Shown: in pieces, positions 29,736 through 38,491 of the stretch
Position numbering within the stretch: the first letter of the stretch is position 1
Layout of the letters: each line of letters starts with the position of its first letter
Assembly: GCA_947258785.1 (NCBI GenBank)
Contig: CAMYJT010000001.1
Location: 124,001-188,000, forward strand
DNA length: 64,000 nt
Origin: an uncultured Gammaproteobacteria bacterium
GTDB lineage: Bacteria > Pseudomonadota > Gammaproteobacteria > Arenicellales > JAANXG01
Reading direction: 5' to 3'
Notes under the pieces: model-generated
Databases searched by the model: none
Told to the model about the DNA's origin: nothing
The model's input: the letters and a program-made list of their open reading frames with translations, nothing else
Position numbers and translations under genes: made by a program

Positions 29736-30272
29736 ATGCGTACTACAATCCGTATATTGACATTGGCGTTGTTGTGGCCGGTCTTCGTTTCGCATGCCGG
29801 CACCGCCACTATGATCGGTGTCTATGCAAATTGTCAGTTTGTGACCGGTAACGTTTTTCTAGACGGTATCGAACCACCGGGCGCAGACCAAGCGGGTCTC
29901 AGCGCCTTGATCGATTCTGCGATTGCGCGTAAAGGGTTTGACGAATCCATCGCTTATGCCAGCGAATTGTTAAAGCGATACGGAATCGATTACCTCGAGG
30001 TCGAAAGAAAGGGTTACGCCGGCTGCGAACATCCGGGGACCGGAAGATTCGTGCAAGCAATCGGTAATTATTGCGGTTCCCGCCTGGCCAGCGCCGAGAT
30101 TTGGATCGACGGAAAGCTCTACTTGAAACAATCTGGAGAAATCAGCTCATTCGAGCAGTTCGTTGAAGAATCCGTGGCCCGCCTGCGCAACAACAACATC
30201 ACAGATCTTCCGCGGATCGAGGTCAACAGCGACGGCGCCTGTGATGACATGGCTTCCCGCGAACAACGCTGA
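29736..30272 (+). CDS. Uncharacterised exported protein, 178 residues
   Basis: Signal peptide MRTTIRILTLALLWPVFVSH with a likely cut after HAG or nearby. The mature part has several cysteines (YANCQF, YAGCEHPG, GNYCGSR, DGACDDM) that could form two disulfides in the periplasm, and an alpha/beta pattern. No domain recognised. It is convergent with the adenine deaminase gene, with 13 bases between the stops. Confidence 0.7.
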   Translation: MRTTIRILTLALLWPVFVSHAGTATMIGVYANCQFVTGNVFLDGIEPPGADQAGLSALIDSAIARKGFDESIAYASELLKRYGIDYLEVERKGYAGCEHPGTGRFVQAIGNYCGSRLASAEIWIDGKLYLKQSGEISSFEQFVEESVARLRNNNITDLPRIEVNSDGACDDMASREQR

Positions 30273-30285
30273 ACCGGCGATTGCA

Positions 30286-31281
30286 TCAGCGCAGAGAGCC
30301 AAGTTCTTCGAAGTATCCGCGCTTCTCGCCGTTCCCGATGAAGGAAGCTGTAAACGAGTTGCGCGCAAGGGCCACCATATCCGGCCGGTCCAGCTTTAAA
30401 GCATCCTGAATCCCAATATAGTTGTCTTCGATGTAACCGCCGAAATAAGCCGGATCATCGGAATTAACGGTCACGCACAATCCGGCGTCCAACAACCGCT
30501 TCAGGTTGTGATCTTCGAGCTTGTCGAACACACCGAGCTTCACATTGGACAACGGGCACACCGTCAGTGGAATCCGCTCGCACCGCAGGCGCTCGATCAA
30601 ATCCTTATCCTCGAGAGCACGGACGCCATGGTCGATCCGGCTAACATTTAAGCGATTCAATGCCTCCCAAATATAGTCCGGCGGACCCTCCTCTCCGGCG
30701 TGGGCAACGGTCAGATATCCGAGCTCCCGGCCTTTGGCAAAGACCCTTTCGAACGCCCTCGGTGGGTGGCCGACCTCTGCCGAATCGAGCCCGATGCCGA
30801 TTATCTCGGATCGATAGGGCATCGCCTGTTCCAGAGTCTCAAACGCCGATCGTTCATCGAGGTGGCGTAAAAAACACATGATCAATCTTGAGCTCATTTT
30901 CAACTCAGCTTGGCCTCGCCGCAGCGCGCGCTGCAAGCCTTCGAGCACTACAGAAAATGGAATTCCACGACCGGTATGCGCCTGCGGATCAAAGAAAATC
31001 TCGACGTGCCGCACATTCTGCTGGTGCACGCGCTGGAGGTAGGCCCATGCCAAGTCGAAAAAATCCTGAGATGTGCGGAGGACTTCAACCGCTCGGTAGT
31101 AAACGTCCAGAAATGACTCAAGGTCCTGGAACCGATATGCCTTTGTAACCGCCCCGATAGATCGATAGGGAAGCTTGACGCGGTTTCGCCGAGCCAATGC
31201 GAACATCAATTCCGGTTCCAATGTGCCTTCGATGTGAAGGTGCAACTCGGCCTTGGGCAGACGCCGGATAAATTCGCGCAT
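30286..31281 (-). CDS. Adenine deaminase (adenosine/AMP deaminase superfamily)
   Basis: Zinc amidohydrolase of 331 residues. Metal and catalytic motifs are KAELHLHIEGTLEPEL, VAHAGEEGPPDYIWEAL, SRIDHGVRALEDKDL, and TVNSDDPAYFGGYIEDNY. The stretches FFDPQAHTGRGIPFSVVLEG and GLDSAEVGHPP follow the Pseudomonas-type enzymes that deaminate adenine rather than adenosine, so hypoxanthine production from adenine in purine salvage is the more likely reaction. It is often annotated add; substrate specificity is inferred from family resemblance. Confidence 0.88.
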   Translation of the reverse strand: MREFIRRLPKAELHLHIEGTLEPELMFALARRNRVKLPYRSIGAVTKAYRFQDLESFLDVYYRAVEVLRTSQDFFDLAWAYLQRVHQQNVRHVEIFFDPQAHTGRGIPFSVVLEGLQRALRRGQAELKMSSRLIMCFLRHLDERSAFETLEQAMPYRSEIIGIGLDSAEVGHPPRAFERVFAKGRELGYLTVAHAGEEGPPDYIWEALNRLNVSRIDHGVRALEDKDLIERLRCERIPLTVCPLSNVKLGVFDKLEDHNLKRLLDAGLCVTVNSDDPAYFGGYIEDNYIGIQDALKLDRPDMVALARNSFTASFIGNGEKRGYFEELGSLR

Positions 31282-31470
31282 CCGATCATGCTAATGGACC
31301 CGCTTGGCCATTACAATTCTCGACCGCTGGACATGCCTGTACCGGCCGTTGCCATACTAGGTAGCCACGCGGATGCGTATCCGGTTGCGTGAACGTGCGG
31401 GGGGATTAGTTTTTATCAAATGACTTAAACAACGGGGGTCTGTGGGCAACGCAGGCTTGGGGAATTCAGT

Positions 31471-31507
31471 AAAAAAAGCCGGCGACCAACGTAGGCCGAT
31501 CGCCGGC
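31471..31507 (-). terminator. Rho-independent terminator of the candidate small RNA
   Basis: Perfect 8-bp stem GCCGGCGA / TCGCCGGC (31478-31485 with 31500-31507) with a 14-base loop, followed on the minus strand by seven consecutive Ts (31477-31471). This is among the clearest intrinsic terminators in the window, and no protein gene on that strand ends near it. Confidence 0.85.
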
Positions 31508-31603
31508 ACACAGCCCCACCTATCCGAAAGGCGGGAGACACAACAAACTTGCGGATCTGGCTACCGGTAAAATCCGGCGCACCCCTAACCCGGAAGGATA
31601 CCT
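31471..31603 (-). ncRNA. Candidate orphan small RNA, about 133 nt
   Basis: A -35/-10 pair with 17-base spacing (31638-31610) predicts a start near A31603, and a strong terminator ends the transcript at about 31471. Between them there is no open frame with a ribosome site. The body contains short self-complementary pieces (CCGG...CCGG at 31564-31577) and a C-rich TCTCCCGCC single-strand candidate. It lies alone in a 657-base gap. Existence is inferred from promoter plus terminator geometry, and I do not recognise an Rfam family. Confidence 0.6.
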
Positions 31604-31609
31604 AACATA

Positions 31610-31638
31610 AGTATAGTTCAAGCATGAGAAAGTGACAG
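31610..31638 (-). promoter_or_regulatory. Sigma-70-type promoter for the candidate small RNA
   Basis: On the minus strand CTGTCA (31638-31633; 4 of 6 match to TTGACA), 17 bases, then TATACT (31615-31610; 5 of 6 match to TATAAT). Predicted transcription start is a purine at 31603. Confidence 0.55.
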
Positions 31639-31938
31639 GAAGATGGGCACCTCAACTCGGAAAGACACGCCGTAAAATTGGCTCGTCCTGCAGTTCGAAT
31701 AAACGGTGTCCGGGCGCACTCTGCAAGTCCGTTCACGATATGCAAACGGGGTATTGCGCCGCGACATGCGGCCGTACGCTTGATACCGGTCAATTGCACT
31801 GCATGATTTTAAACATTGCGGTTGAAAAGCGATGCAATTCTGCGTAGGGTTTAAGGTGATACACAGTGGGGGTGTTGAAACGCAGTGGTACATGCTAAAT
31901 CGAGTAGCTTAAAGTCAGGCGAATCGTGGGTGAGGTCA

Positions 31939-32100
31939 ATGGCCTACAACGGCTCGGATCGGCGCAAACGGGAACGGCGGGATGTAACGGACAGACGCGA
32001 TACGGCGCGGGTGGATGCCAAACTGCCACGGCGCTCGGGCCGGGGACGTCGCAGGGGTGAGAAATACGGTCTTTTCCTCAAGGATGTCGCAAAGAAATAG
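31939..32100 (+). CDS. Small, highly charged protein (53 residues)
   Basis: ATG 31939 gives MAYNGSDRRKRERRDVTDRR followed by a basic tail. The alternating DRRxxERR pattern is like the linker found before PilZ and response-regulator domains, here standing alone. No fold is recognised. It could bind nucleic acid or be a truncated fragment. The frame is open upstream to 31885. Confidence 0.4.
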   Translation: MAYNGSDRRKRERRDVTDRRDTARVDAKLPRRSGRGRRRGEKYGLFLKDVAKK

Positions 32101-32182
32101 TCCCGCCTGCGGATGGCTGTCGACCCTTTCGGCGCCGGTGCGCATCGGGCCGTCCTGTCATCGACCGTGATGGGGATTCCAG

Positions 32183-32470
32183 ATGACCGCGTACGTGATC
32201 GTTGAAGTCGACGTTACTGATCCGGATCAATACGAAATTTACAAACGTCAGGTGCCCACCACTTTGCAGCAATACGGTGGGCGATTTCTTGCACGTGGCG
32301 GCCGGATCGAAACTCTGGAAGGCGGATGGTCACCAAAGCGTTTGATCATCCTTGAGTTTGAATCCATCACGCAGGCCAGGCGCTGGTGGTCCTCGCCCGA
32401 GTATGCGGGACCCAAATCCCTACGACAGCAGTCGTCCCACGGACGCATGATCGTTGTTGAGGGTGTCTAA
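32183..32470 (+). CDS. DUF1330 family protein
   Basis: 95-residue dimeric alpha/beta-barrel type protein. MTAYVIVEVDVTDPDQYEIY, YGGRFLARGGRIETLEGGW, KRLIILEFESITQARRWWSS and EYAGPKSLRQQSSHGRMIVV cover the whole family. Function is unknown; relatives are predicted small-molecule binding proteins. A GGGGA lies 7 bases before the ATG. Confidence 0.92.
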   Translation: MTAYVIVEVDVTDPDQYEIYKRQVPTTLQQYGGRFLARGGRIETLEGGWSPKRLIILEFESITQARRWWSSPEYAGPKSLRQQSSHGRMIVVEGV

Positions 32471-32588
32471 GAGCCTGCTGAAGTTACCGATAAGCGACCA
32501 CTGCTCTGCATTTGCCCCCGCTCACTATGGGCCGCGCAGGTCCTGTGTTTTAATAGCAGGCAGACACTGATCGACACGTCCGACTCCG

Positions 32589-34211
32589 ATGCGTCCCATT
32601 TTGGATGTTGCCGCTGAGCTCGGTTTGTCGCCCGCCGAACTCATGGTCTACGGCGACCACATGGCTAAACTGCGACTCGAGGCCCTGCCCGGCACTGGGC
32701 CGCCACCCGGCAAAATTGTCCTGGTTTCGGCCATCAATCCAACCCGCAGCGGCGAGGGTAAAACCACCGTCTCCATCGGCCTGGCGCAGGGATTGCGTCG
32801 TTCGGGACACCGGGTGGCGCTGGCCCTGCGGGAACCGTCCCTGGGTCCGATCTTTGGCGTCAAGGGCGGCGGCACCGGCGGTGGCCGATGCCGCATCGAG
32901 CCCTCGACGCGCGTCAATATGCATTTCACCGGTGATCTGCATGCCGTCGGGGCGGCGCATAACTTGCTCGCCGCCATGGTCGACAACGCCGTGCACTTTC
33001 GTAGTGAACTGGACCTCGAACATCGACAGGTCTTTTGGCGCCGCGTTTTGGACATGAATGACCGCTCGCTGCGCCATGCTGTGATCGGCTTAGGTGGTCG
33101 GCAAAACGGCGTGCCGCGGGAGGCCGGTTTCGACATCACCGCGGCATCCGAAGTCATGGCTATCCTTTGTTTGTACGATAATCTGACCGACCTCAAGTCG
33201 CGGCTCGCACGCATCCTAGTCGGATTCGACCGTGCGAGCCGGCCGGTGACCGCCGAAGGCCTGCGGGCTACCGGTCCGATGGCTGCGCTGCTGCACGACG
33301 CCATCCTGCCGAATCTAGTGCAATCCAACGAGGGCGTCCCGGCCTTCGTACACGGGGGTCCATTCGGGAACATTGCACACGGTTGCAACAGCGTGGTCGC
33401 GACCAGGGCGGCCGCGAGCCGCGCCGACTATGTAGTGACCGAGGCCGGCTTCGGTTTCGACCTCGGTGCGGAAAAGTTTTTCGACCTCAAGTGCCGTGCC
33501 GCCCGGTTGTGGCCGCGGGCGGTCGTTCTCGTGGTAACTACCCGCGCATTGCGCACCCACGGTGGCGGCGATCCAAAAGGCAACGGCACGACGGCCCAGA
33601 TCGAACGCGGCCTCACGCACCTCGATCATCATGTCCGCAGTGTCCGCGCGTTCGGCTTTGAGCCGGTCATCGCGGTCAATTGTTTTGAGGGAGATACCGA
33701 GTCGGACCTGCGCGCCATCGAGGACGGCTGCGACGAACGCGGCTACGAGGTCGCCAGGATTACCGCTTACCGGGACGGCGGCGCCGGGGCCGAGGCTCTG
33801 GCCGAGGTGGTCGTCGCGGCGGCCGGGCGGCCCGCCCCAACCGTACGCTATTTGTACTCGCTGGAGGACACGGCGGAGACCAAGATCGACGCGGTGGCGC
33901 GGAGTATCTACGGGGCTGAGGCCGTCGAGTTCAGCCGCACCGCCCGCCGCGACCTGGACCGGGCCTGCGAGCTCGGCTATGAAGGCATGCCGATCTGCAT
34001 TGCCAAGACCCATCTGTCGTTGACCGGAGACCCCAAGCTCGTGGGCAGTCCCGGTGAATTCGTGCTGCCGGTAGAGTCCGTCCGCATCGCGGCCGGGGCC
34101 GGCTACCTGCTCGCGCTGACCGGCGACATTGTCACCATGCCGGGCCTACCGCGCGCCCCGGCGGCTTTTCGGATCGACCTGTCGACGGAAGGTGACGTCG
34201 AGGGCGTCTGA
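32589..34211 (+). CDS. fhs: Formate-tetrahydrofolate ligase
   Basis: Makes 10-formyl-tetrahydrofolate from formate, THF and ATP. The P-loop is PTRSGEGKTTVSIGLAQGL, and FGVKGGGTGGG, VNMHFTGDLHAVGAAHNLLA and FVHGGPFGNIAHGCNS are hallmark blocks. EAGFGFDLGAEKFFDLKCR and TGDIVTMPGLPRAPAA close the protein. The 540 residues are near the usual 555. No other one-carbon genes adjoin, so it may serve formate assimilation or purine/serine one-carbon supply. Confidence 0.96.
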   Translation: MRPILDVAAELGLSPAELMVYGDHMAKLRLEALPGTGPPPGKIVLVSAINPTRSGEGKTTVSIGLAQGLRRSGHRVALALREPSLGPIFGVKGGGTGGGRCRIEPSTRVNMHFTGDLHAVGAAHNLLAAMVDNAVHFRSELDLEHRQVFWRRVLDMNDRSLRHAVIGLGGRQNGVPREAGFDITAASEVMAILCLYDNLTDLKSRLARILVGFDRASRPVTAEGLRATGPMAALLHDAILPNLVQSNEGVPAFVHGGPFGNIAHGCNSVVATRAAASRADYVVTEAGFGFDLGAEKFFDLKCRAARLWPRAVVLVVTTRALRTHGGGDPKGNGTTAQIERGLTHLDHHVRSVRAFGFEPVIAVNCFEGDTESDLRAIEDGCDERGYEVARITAYRDGGAGAEALAEVVVAAAGRPAPTVRYLYSLEDTAETKIDAVARSIYGAEAVEFSRTARRDLDRACELGYEGMPICIAKTHLSLTGDPKLVGSPGEFVLPVESVRIAAGAGYLLALTGDIVTMPGLPRAPAAFRIDLSTEGDVEGV

Positions 34212-34230
34212 ATCGGGCGGCGGCGCTCAG

Positions 34231-34257
34231 GCGGAGACACCGCCCTCCGCCTATTCT
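34231..34257 (+). terminator. Possible fhs terminator
   Basis: GGCGGAG / CTCCGCC stem (34231-34237 with 34246-34252) with an 8-base loop, followed by TATTCTG. It begins 19 bases after the fhs stop. The T-tract is weak, so this is tentative. Confidence 0.35.
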
Positions 34258-34391
34258 GATCTCGTATATCAATATGCGTTTGTATTGTTTCTCGAGATTC
34301 TAACGGCCCGCTGCAGGTTCCTCCGCTCAAGGTCACGGTAACTTATTAGGCGAGGTGTCCATGATGCCGACGACACAGCTGATCCCGGCTC

Positions 34392-35288
34392 TTATCGGCG
34401 GGCCAGTACGGTTGCGGTGTAGATTCCGCCGAAAATCAAGGTCAAGCCAAGCAAATGGAACCCCCGCAGGCGCTCGTCCAGGAACATGATCGCCATTGCG
34501 GCGACGAACAGTGGATGCAGGTTAACGAAGATTCCTGCCAAGTTGGCCCCGCCCATCCTCACCGCTTGATTCCAGAAGACGTAGGCCAACACCGAGGCGA
34601 ATACGCTCACATACAGCAGGATCAGCGCCACGGCCGGGGTCAGCTCGAACCCGCGGCCGTGCATCAAATCCCAGCCGTAGAAAGGAACAATCCCGACCAG
34701 TCCGAGCAGTATCTGCACGGTGAGCAGGCCCAGTGGATCGACGCCCTGGGGCAACCGTCTCAGCAATGTGGAATAGATCGCCCAGCCGATCACCGCCACC
34801 AGTATCAGTCCATCGCCTAGATTGATGTCCAGATTCATCAATACCAACGGGTCAGCGCGCCCGATCACCACTAAAACGCCACAGGTCGCCACCACCACGC
34901 CGACGTACTGGAACAGATTCGCCCGCTCGTGCCCCATGGATGTGGTCATCAACAAAATCATCACCGGCAGCGATGCACTGACGATCCCCACATTCAGCGC
35001 CGACGTCCAATTCAGGGCCCAGTATTGAAGCGTGTTGTATACGGTCACGCTCAGAAATGCGAGTACGCACATCAGTTTCCAATGGCGCCGATAGAGCCCC
35101 AACTGCCTTTGCACCGCACGAAATCCCAGCGGCAGCACGATTAACAGGGCCAGGACCCACCGCCAGAAAGACAAAGTAAAGGCTGGAATGTGCCCGGTTG
35201 CGATCTTGCCGGCAATGGCGTTCCCGGCCCAGAAGAACACACACAAAATCAATAATACGTGCGGCGGCACTCGACGAAAAAATTCCAT
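34392..35288 (-). CDS. EamA/DMT-family transporter
   Basis: 298-residue inner-membrane protein with ten predicted hydrophobic helices in two EamA repeats. It begins MEFFRRVPPHVLLILCVFFW followed by AGNAIAGK, and the second repeat includes LIVLVAVIGWAIYSTLLRRL-like sequence ending in LGLTLIFGGIYTATVLARR. Likely a metabolite exporter of unknown substrate. I start at ATG 35288, because the 36 upstream residues to 35396 are not membrane-protein-like. Confidence 0.88.
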   Translation of the reverse strand: MEFFRRVPPHVLLILCVFFWAGNAIAGKIATGHIPAFTLSFWRWVLALLIVLPLGFRAVQRQLGLYRRHWKLMCVLAFLSVTVYNTLQYWALNWTSALNVGIVSASLPVMILLMTTSMGHERANLFQYVGVVVATCGVLVVIGRADPLVLMNLDINLGDGLILVAVIGWAIYSTLLRRLPQGVDPLGLLTVQILLGLVGIVPFYGWDLMHGRGFELTPAVALILLYVSVFASVLAYVFWNQAVRMGGANLAGIFVNLHPLFVAAMAIMFLDERLRGFHLLGLTLIFGGIYTATVLARR

Positions 35289-35496
35289 TGGGACCCTACC
35301 TGCCCGGGCAGTGGCGACAAATCGCCTCGGTTGATGTATAAGGCATCGTGCTGGTGAAAGCGCCACGATCATGTTAAGCGTTCGACCCTGCGTCAAGCGC
35401 GGTGACTAGGCGGGCCTGGCGGACAACTAAAGTGGTTTGTTAAATCTCAGCGCATTGGTTTCAGGTCAACTCCAAGCCCCATCTACTAACCGGCAG

Positions 35497-35943
35497 TTGG
35501 TAATACGACTACTGACGCTGGTGATTATAGTTCTGCTCGGCGGCGCCCTGTCGGGTTGCCAGCTGCTGGCGCGCGTGTATCGCCCCGCAGACATCACCGA
35601 TCGTCGACCGGAGAAGATTGAGCCGGGCTTCAATCCCGCGGGAGCCTGGATATACGAAGAGCGCGGAATGCGCTTTTCGCTCGAGTTGGATGAGCAGGGC
35701 AACGGTGCCTACGAGTGGAAGGACGGTTTCTTTCTCACAACCAGCGTGACCCAACGGCGTTGGCGCGGGACCTGGCACCAACCCGGCAACGACCGGGAAG
35801 GTGGATTCGAGGTGCAGTTGGTGGACGACCGCGAGAGCGCAAAGGGCCACTGGTGGTACACGCGAATCGGCGACGACCGGTCGCCTCAGCGCCCGGGTGG
35901 CACTTTCACCCTGTCGCGCAACCCGACGGGCGTCAAACCTTAG
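35497..35943 (+). CDS. Putative lipoprotein, 148 residues
   Basis: No ATG begins this frame. A TTG at 35497 gives LVIRLLTLVIIVLLGGALSG followed by Cys, a good lipoprotein signal with lipobox LSGC. The frame is open from 35437. The mature domain is beta-rich with aromatic residues (GAWIYEERGMRFSLELDEQG; RRWRGTWHQPGNDREGGFEV) and resembles small lipocalin-like or lipid-binding outer-membrane lipoproteins only in general character. Start choice rests on the signal peptide. Confidence 0.6.
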   Translation: MVIRLLTLVIIVLLGGALSGCQLLARVYRPADITDRRPEKIEPGFNPAGAWIYEERGMRFSLELDEQGNGAYEWKDGFFLTTSVTQRRWRGTWHQPGNDREGGFEVQLVDDRESAKGHWWYTRIGDDRSPQRPGGTFTLSRNPTGVKP

Positions 35944-36020
35944 TGGGCACTACCCTGCGACATCGACACTCACTATGCTTTCGATTATCGTGTCCGCCCC
36001 CTTAACAAGCTTATCAAACC

Positions 36021-36884
36021 ATGAGATGGCGGACCGGTAGACGCAGTTCCAATATCGAGGATCGACGTGGGCGTGGATCGGCCCGACGGATGCCGCGGGG
36101 CGTCAAGCTCGGCGGCGGTGTCGGTATTCTGGCCCTGGTCGCGGCTCTGCTGCTCGGACAGGACCCGACCCAGATTTTGAGTATGCTGGCGGGCGGCGGA
36201 GCGGGCGGACCGTCTGCGCCAGCGCAAACACGCGTCGCAGCCACCGATGAAGGGGCCGATTTCGTCTCCGTCGTGCTTGCCGACACCGAGGACACGTGGA
36301 CCGGTTTGTTTCGATCTGTCGGCCGCGGCTATCAGCCCCCCATTCTGGTCCTGTACACGGACTACGTGCAGTCCGCCTGCGGTTTCAACACCGCCGCAAC
36401 CGGCCCGTTCTACTGCCCCCCGGACCGTAAGGTTTACATCGACCTAGGTTTCTTCCGCCAGCTGCAGAGCTTCGGCGCGTCCGGCGACTTCGCGCAGGCG
36501 TACGTGATCGGCCACGAGATCGCCCACCACGTGCAGAATCTGCTCGGCACGTCGAGCAAGGTCCGGCAACTGCAGGCGCGCGCCTCTCGGGGCGACGCCA
36601 ACGCCTTATCGGTGCTGACCGAACTTCAGGCCGATTGTTACGCCGGCGTGTGGGCGCACCATGCCCACAAACAACGGCGGATTCTGGAGCCGGGGGATGT
36701 TGAAGAGGGCTTGCAGGCGGCGGCATCGGTCGGAGACGACCGCATGCAGCAGATGGCCGGACAACGCGTGCAGCCGGAATCGTTTACCCACGGCTCGTCG
36801 AAGCAGCGCGCCCACTGGTTCCGCGCCGGATTGACCAGCGGCAAGCTGGGCGACTGCGACACGTTTCAACAGGCGGCCCGCTGA
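36021..36884 (+). CDS. ypfJ: YpfJ-type neutral zinc metallopeptidase
   Basis: 287-residue membrane-anchored protein of the KPN_02809/YpfJ family. After the opening MRWRTGRRSSNIEDRRG comes one membrane helix (about residues 30-50), then SACGFNTAATGPFYCPPDRKV, zinc motif HEIAHHVQNLLG (H165, E166, H169), and the C-terminal SHGSSKQRAHWF-like and TGKLGDCDTF-like stretches of the family. Function is poorly known. The HExxH is intact. Confidence 0.92.
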   Translation: MRWRTGRRSSNIEDRRGRGSARRMPRGVKLGGGVGILALVAALLLGQDPTQILSMLAGGGAGGPSAPAQTRVAATDEGADFVSVVLADTEDTWTGLFRSVGRGYQPPILVLYTDYVQSACGFNTAATGPFYCPPDRKVYIDLGFFRQLQSFGASGDFAQAYVIGHEIAHHVQNLLGTSSKVRQLQARASRGDANALSVLTELQADCYAGVWAHHAHKQRRILEPGDVEEGLQAAASVGDDRMQQMAGQRVQPESFTHGSSKQRAHWFRAGLTSGKLGDCDTFQQAAR

Positions 36885-36902
36885 GACCGAGCACGCCTTG
36901 CT

Positions 36903-38270
36903 TCAGTAGCGGCTTAGCACGGCGCGGAGCTTTTCGCATATCTCGTCGATATGGCTGGCCTCGGCGATTAGCGGCGGCGCGAGAATTCCGGCATCGCCGG
37001 TGGTTTTGATGTGCAGACCCGCGTCGAACAGTCGCCTTTGCACCTCGTGTCCGCGCAGGCCCGGCCGCGCCGCCGGCGCGAGATCGAACCCGGCGATCAG
37101 ACCGTAGCCACGGATATCGGTAATTAGCGGCAGGTCGCGAAGCGCAAACACCGAGTCCAGGAAATACGCGGACATCGCTGCAGCCTTCTCGAACAACTTC
37201 TCCTTGGCATAGATATCCAGCGCAGCCAGGCTTGCGGCACACGCGGCCGGGTGTGCGGAGAAAGTATAACCATGGAACAGCTCCACCGCCCCCTCGGGCG
37301 CCGCATCTACGATGGTGTCGTAAACGTGGTTACGCACGGCAACCGCGCCCATGGGCTGCGCACCGTTGGTCAACGCTTTAGCCATAGTCATCATATCCGG
37401 CATCACTTCGAAACTCTGCGCGCCGAAGGCACGGCCGGTTCGCCCAAAGCCGCATATCACCTCGTCCAGTACGAGCAGAATCCCGTGCTCGTTGCAGAGT
37501 TCGCGCAGCCGCTGCAGGTAGCCGCGTGGCGGAACCAGCACCCCCGTGGAACCCGCGATGGGTTCGATAAAACATGCCGCGATGTTATGTCCACCGTGGA
37601 GCTCCACCAGGCGCTGCAGGTCGTCGGCGAGTTCGGCGCCGGCGTCCGGCTGACCGCGGGCGTAACGATTTTCCGGCAGCCACGTGTGCCGCAGATGCAC
37701 AACACCCGGAAGACCGGGGCCGAAGGATTCGCGGTTTTTGACCATACCGCTCAGTGCGGTGCCGCCGAGGTTGACGCCGTGATAGGCCCGTTCGCGGGAC
37801 ACGAACATGTGACGCTGACCTTCGCCGCGCGCCCGGTGGAAGGCCACACAAATCTTCATAGCGGTGTCGACGGACTCGGAGCCCGAATTGACGAAAAAGA
37901 TTCGGTTCATGTCACCCGGCGTAAGGCCGGCGATGCGCTCGGCCAGCTCGAAAGACAAGGGATGGCTGCGCAGAAACGAGGAGGTGTAGTCCAGGCGGCC
38001 GAGTTGCTCAGCCACCGCTTCGGTAATCTCCGCACGGCAGTGGCCGGCGGCGCAGGTGAACAAACCGGAACAAGCGTCCAAGACCGCTTCACCCCGGTGA
38101 TTCCAGAAGTACATGCCCTCGGCACGGACAAATAATCTCGGATTGCTCTTGAAATCCCGGTTACCGGTAAACGGCAGCCAGTGATACTGCAGGTCGTTGG
38201 GCGGGCGTTGAGGGCGCGGAGCTTGCACAGCGTTTGAATTCTGTTTGCCGGCAACGGGTTGCGTGGACAT
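36903..38270 (-). CDS. Omega-amino acid (beta-alanine):pyruvate aminotransferase
   Basis: Class III PLP aminotransferase converting beta-alanine and pyruvate to malonate semialdehyde and L-alanine. Blocks HWLPFTGNRDFKSNPRLFVR, FVNSGSESVDTAMKI, RERAYHGVNLGG, DEVICGFGRTGRAFGAQSF, the PLP-lysine region MTMAKALTNGAQPMGAV and LFHGYTFSAHPAACAA align with the Pseudomonas putida omega-APT. The start is ATG 38270 (455 residues) with GAGAGGG upstream. It is divergent from ald and mmsA, which handle its two products. Confidence 0.9.
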   Translation of the reverse strand: MSTQPVAGKQNSNAVQAPRPQRPPNDLQYHWLPFTGNRDFKSNPRLFVRAEGMYFWNHRGEAVLDACSGLFTCAAGHCRAEITEAVAEQLGRLDYTSSFLRSHPLSFELAERIAGLTPGDMNRIFFVNSGSESVDTAMKICVAFHRARGEGQRHMFVSRERAYHGVNLGGTALSGMVKNRESFGPGLPGVVHLRHTWLPENRYARGQPDAGAELADDLQRLVELHGGHNIAACFIEPIAGSTGVLVPPRGYLQRLRELCNEHGILLVLDEVICGFGRTGRAFGAQSFEVMPDMMTMAKALTNGAQPMGAVAVRNHVYDTIVDAAPEGAVELFHGYTFSAHPAACAASLAALDIYAKEKLFEKAAAMSAYFLDSVFALRDLPLITDIRGYGLIAGFDLAPAARPGLRGHEVQRRLFDAGLHIKTTGDAGILAPPLIAEASHIDEICEKLRAVLSRY

Positions 38271-38491
38271 GGGGGCCGACCCTCTCGATGATTGCAAGAA
38301 TTCCCACACTATACGCTAATAGAGGAATCGAGATATGCTCAACCCAGCCCGGGGCGCGGTCCCGTATTGGGCCAAGGCCACACGGCAGGTTTTCCGATCG
38401 TGCGGCGGAGCGGATGAAATATTACCGCCACACATCGGTCCAAGCAGTCAACAGCAGCGACCACGTCGTTGCTGGGCGATTGAGGAGGTGG

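Larger units (their letters stand above)
31282..31938. other. 657-base gene-poor region holding a candidate small RNA
   Basis: Apart from the candidate RNA at 31471-31603 and its promoter, I see no convincing coding frame here. A minus-strand frame at 31618-31893 has no ribosome site and no protein-like composition. The stretch 31640-31938 is comparatively AT-rich and should carry the promoter of the small gene at 31939. Confidence 0.6.

Noticed and set aside
31501..31612. Riboswitch-like pattern on the plus strand (CACCTATCCGAAAGGCGGGAG), resembling parts of cyclic di-GMP aptamers
   Set aside because: The conserved GGGACGCAAAGCC core is absent, and no plus-strand gene follows closely. Promoter and terminator geometry both point to a minus-strand RNA instead.
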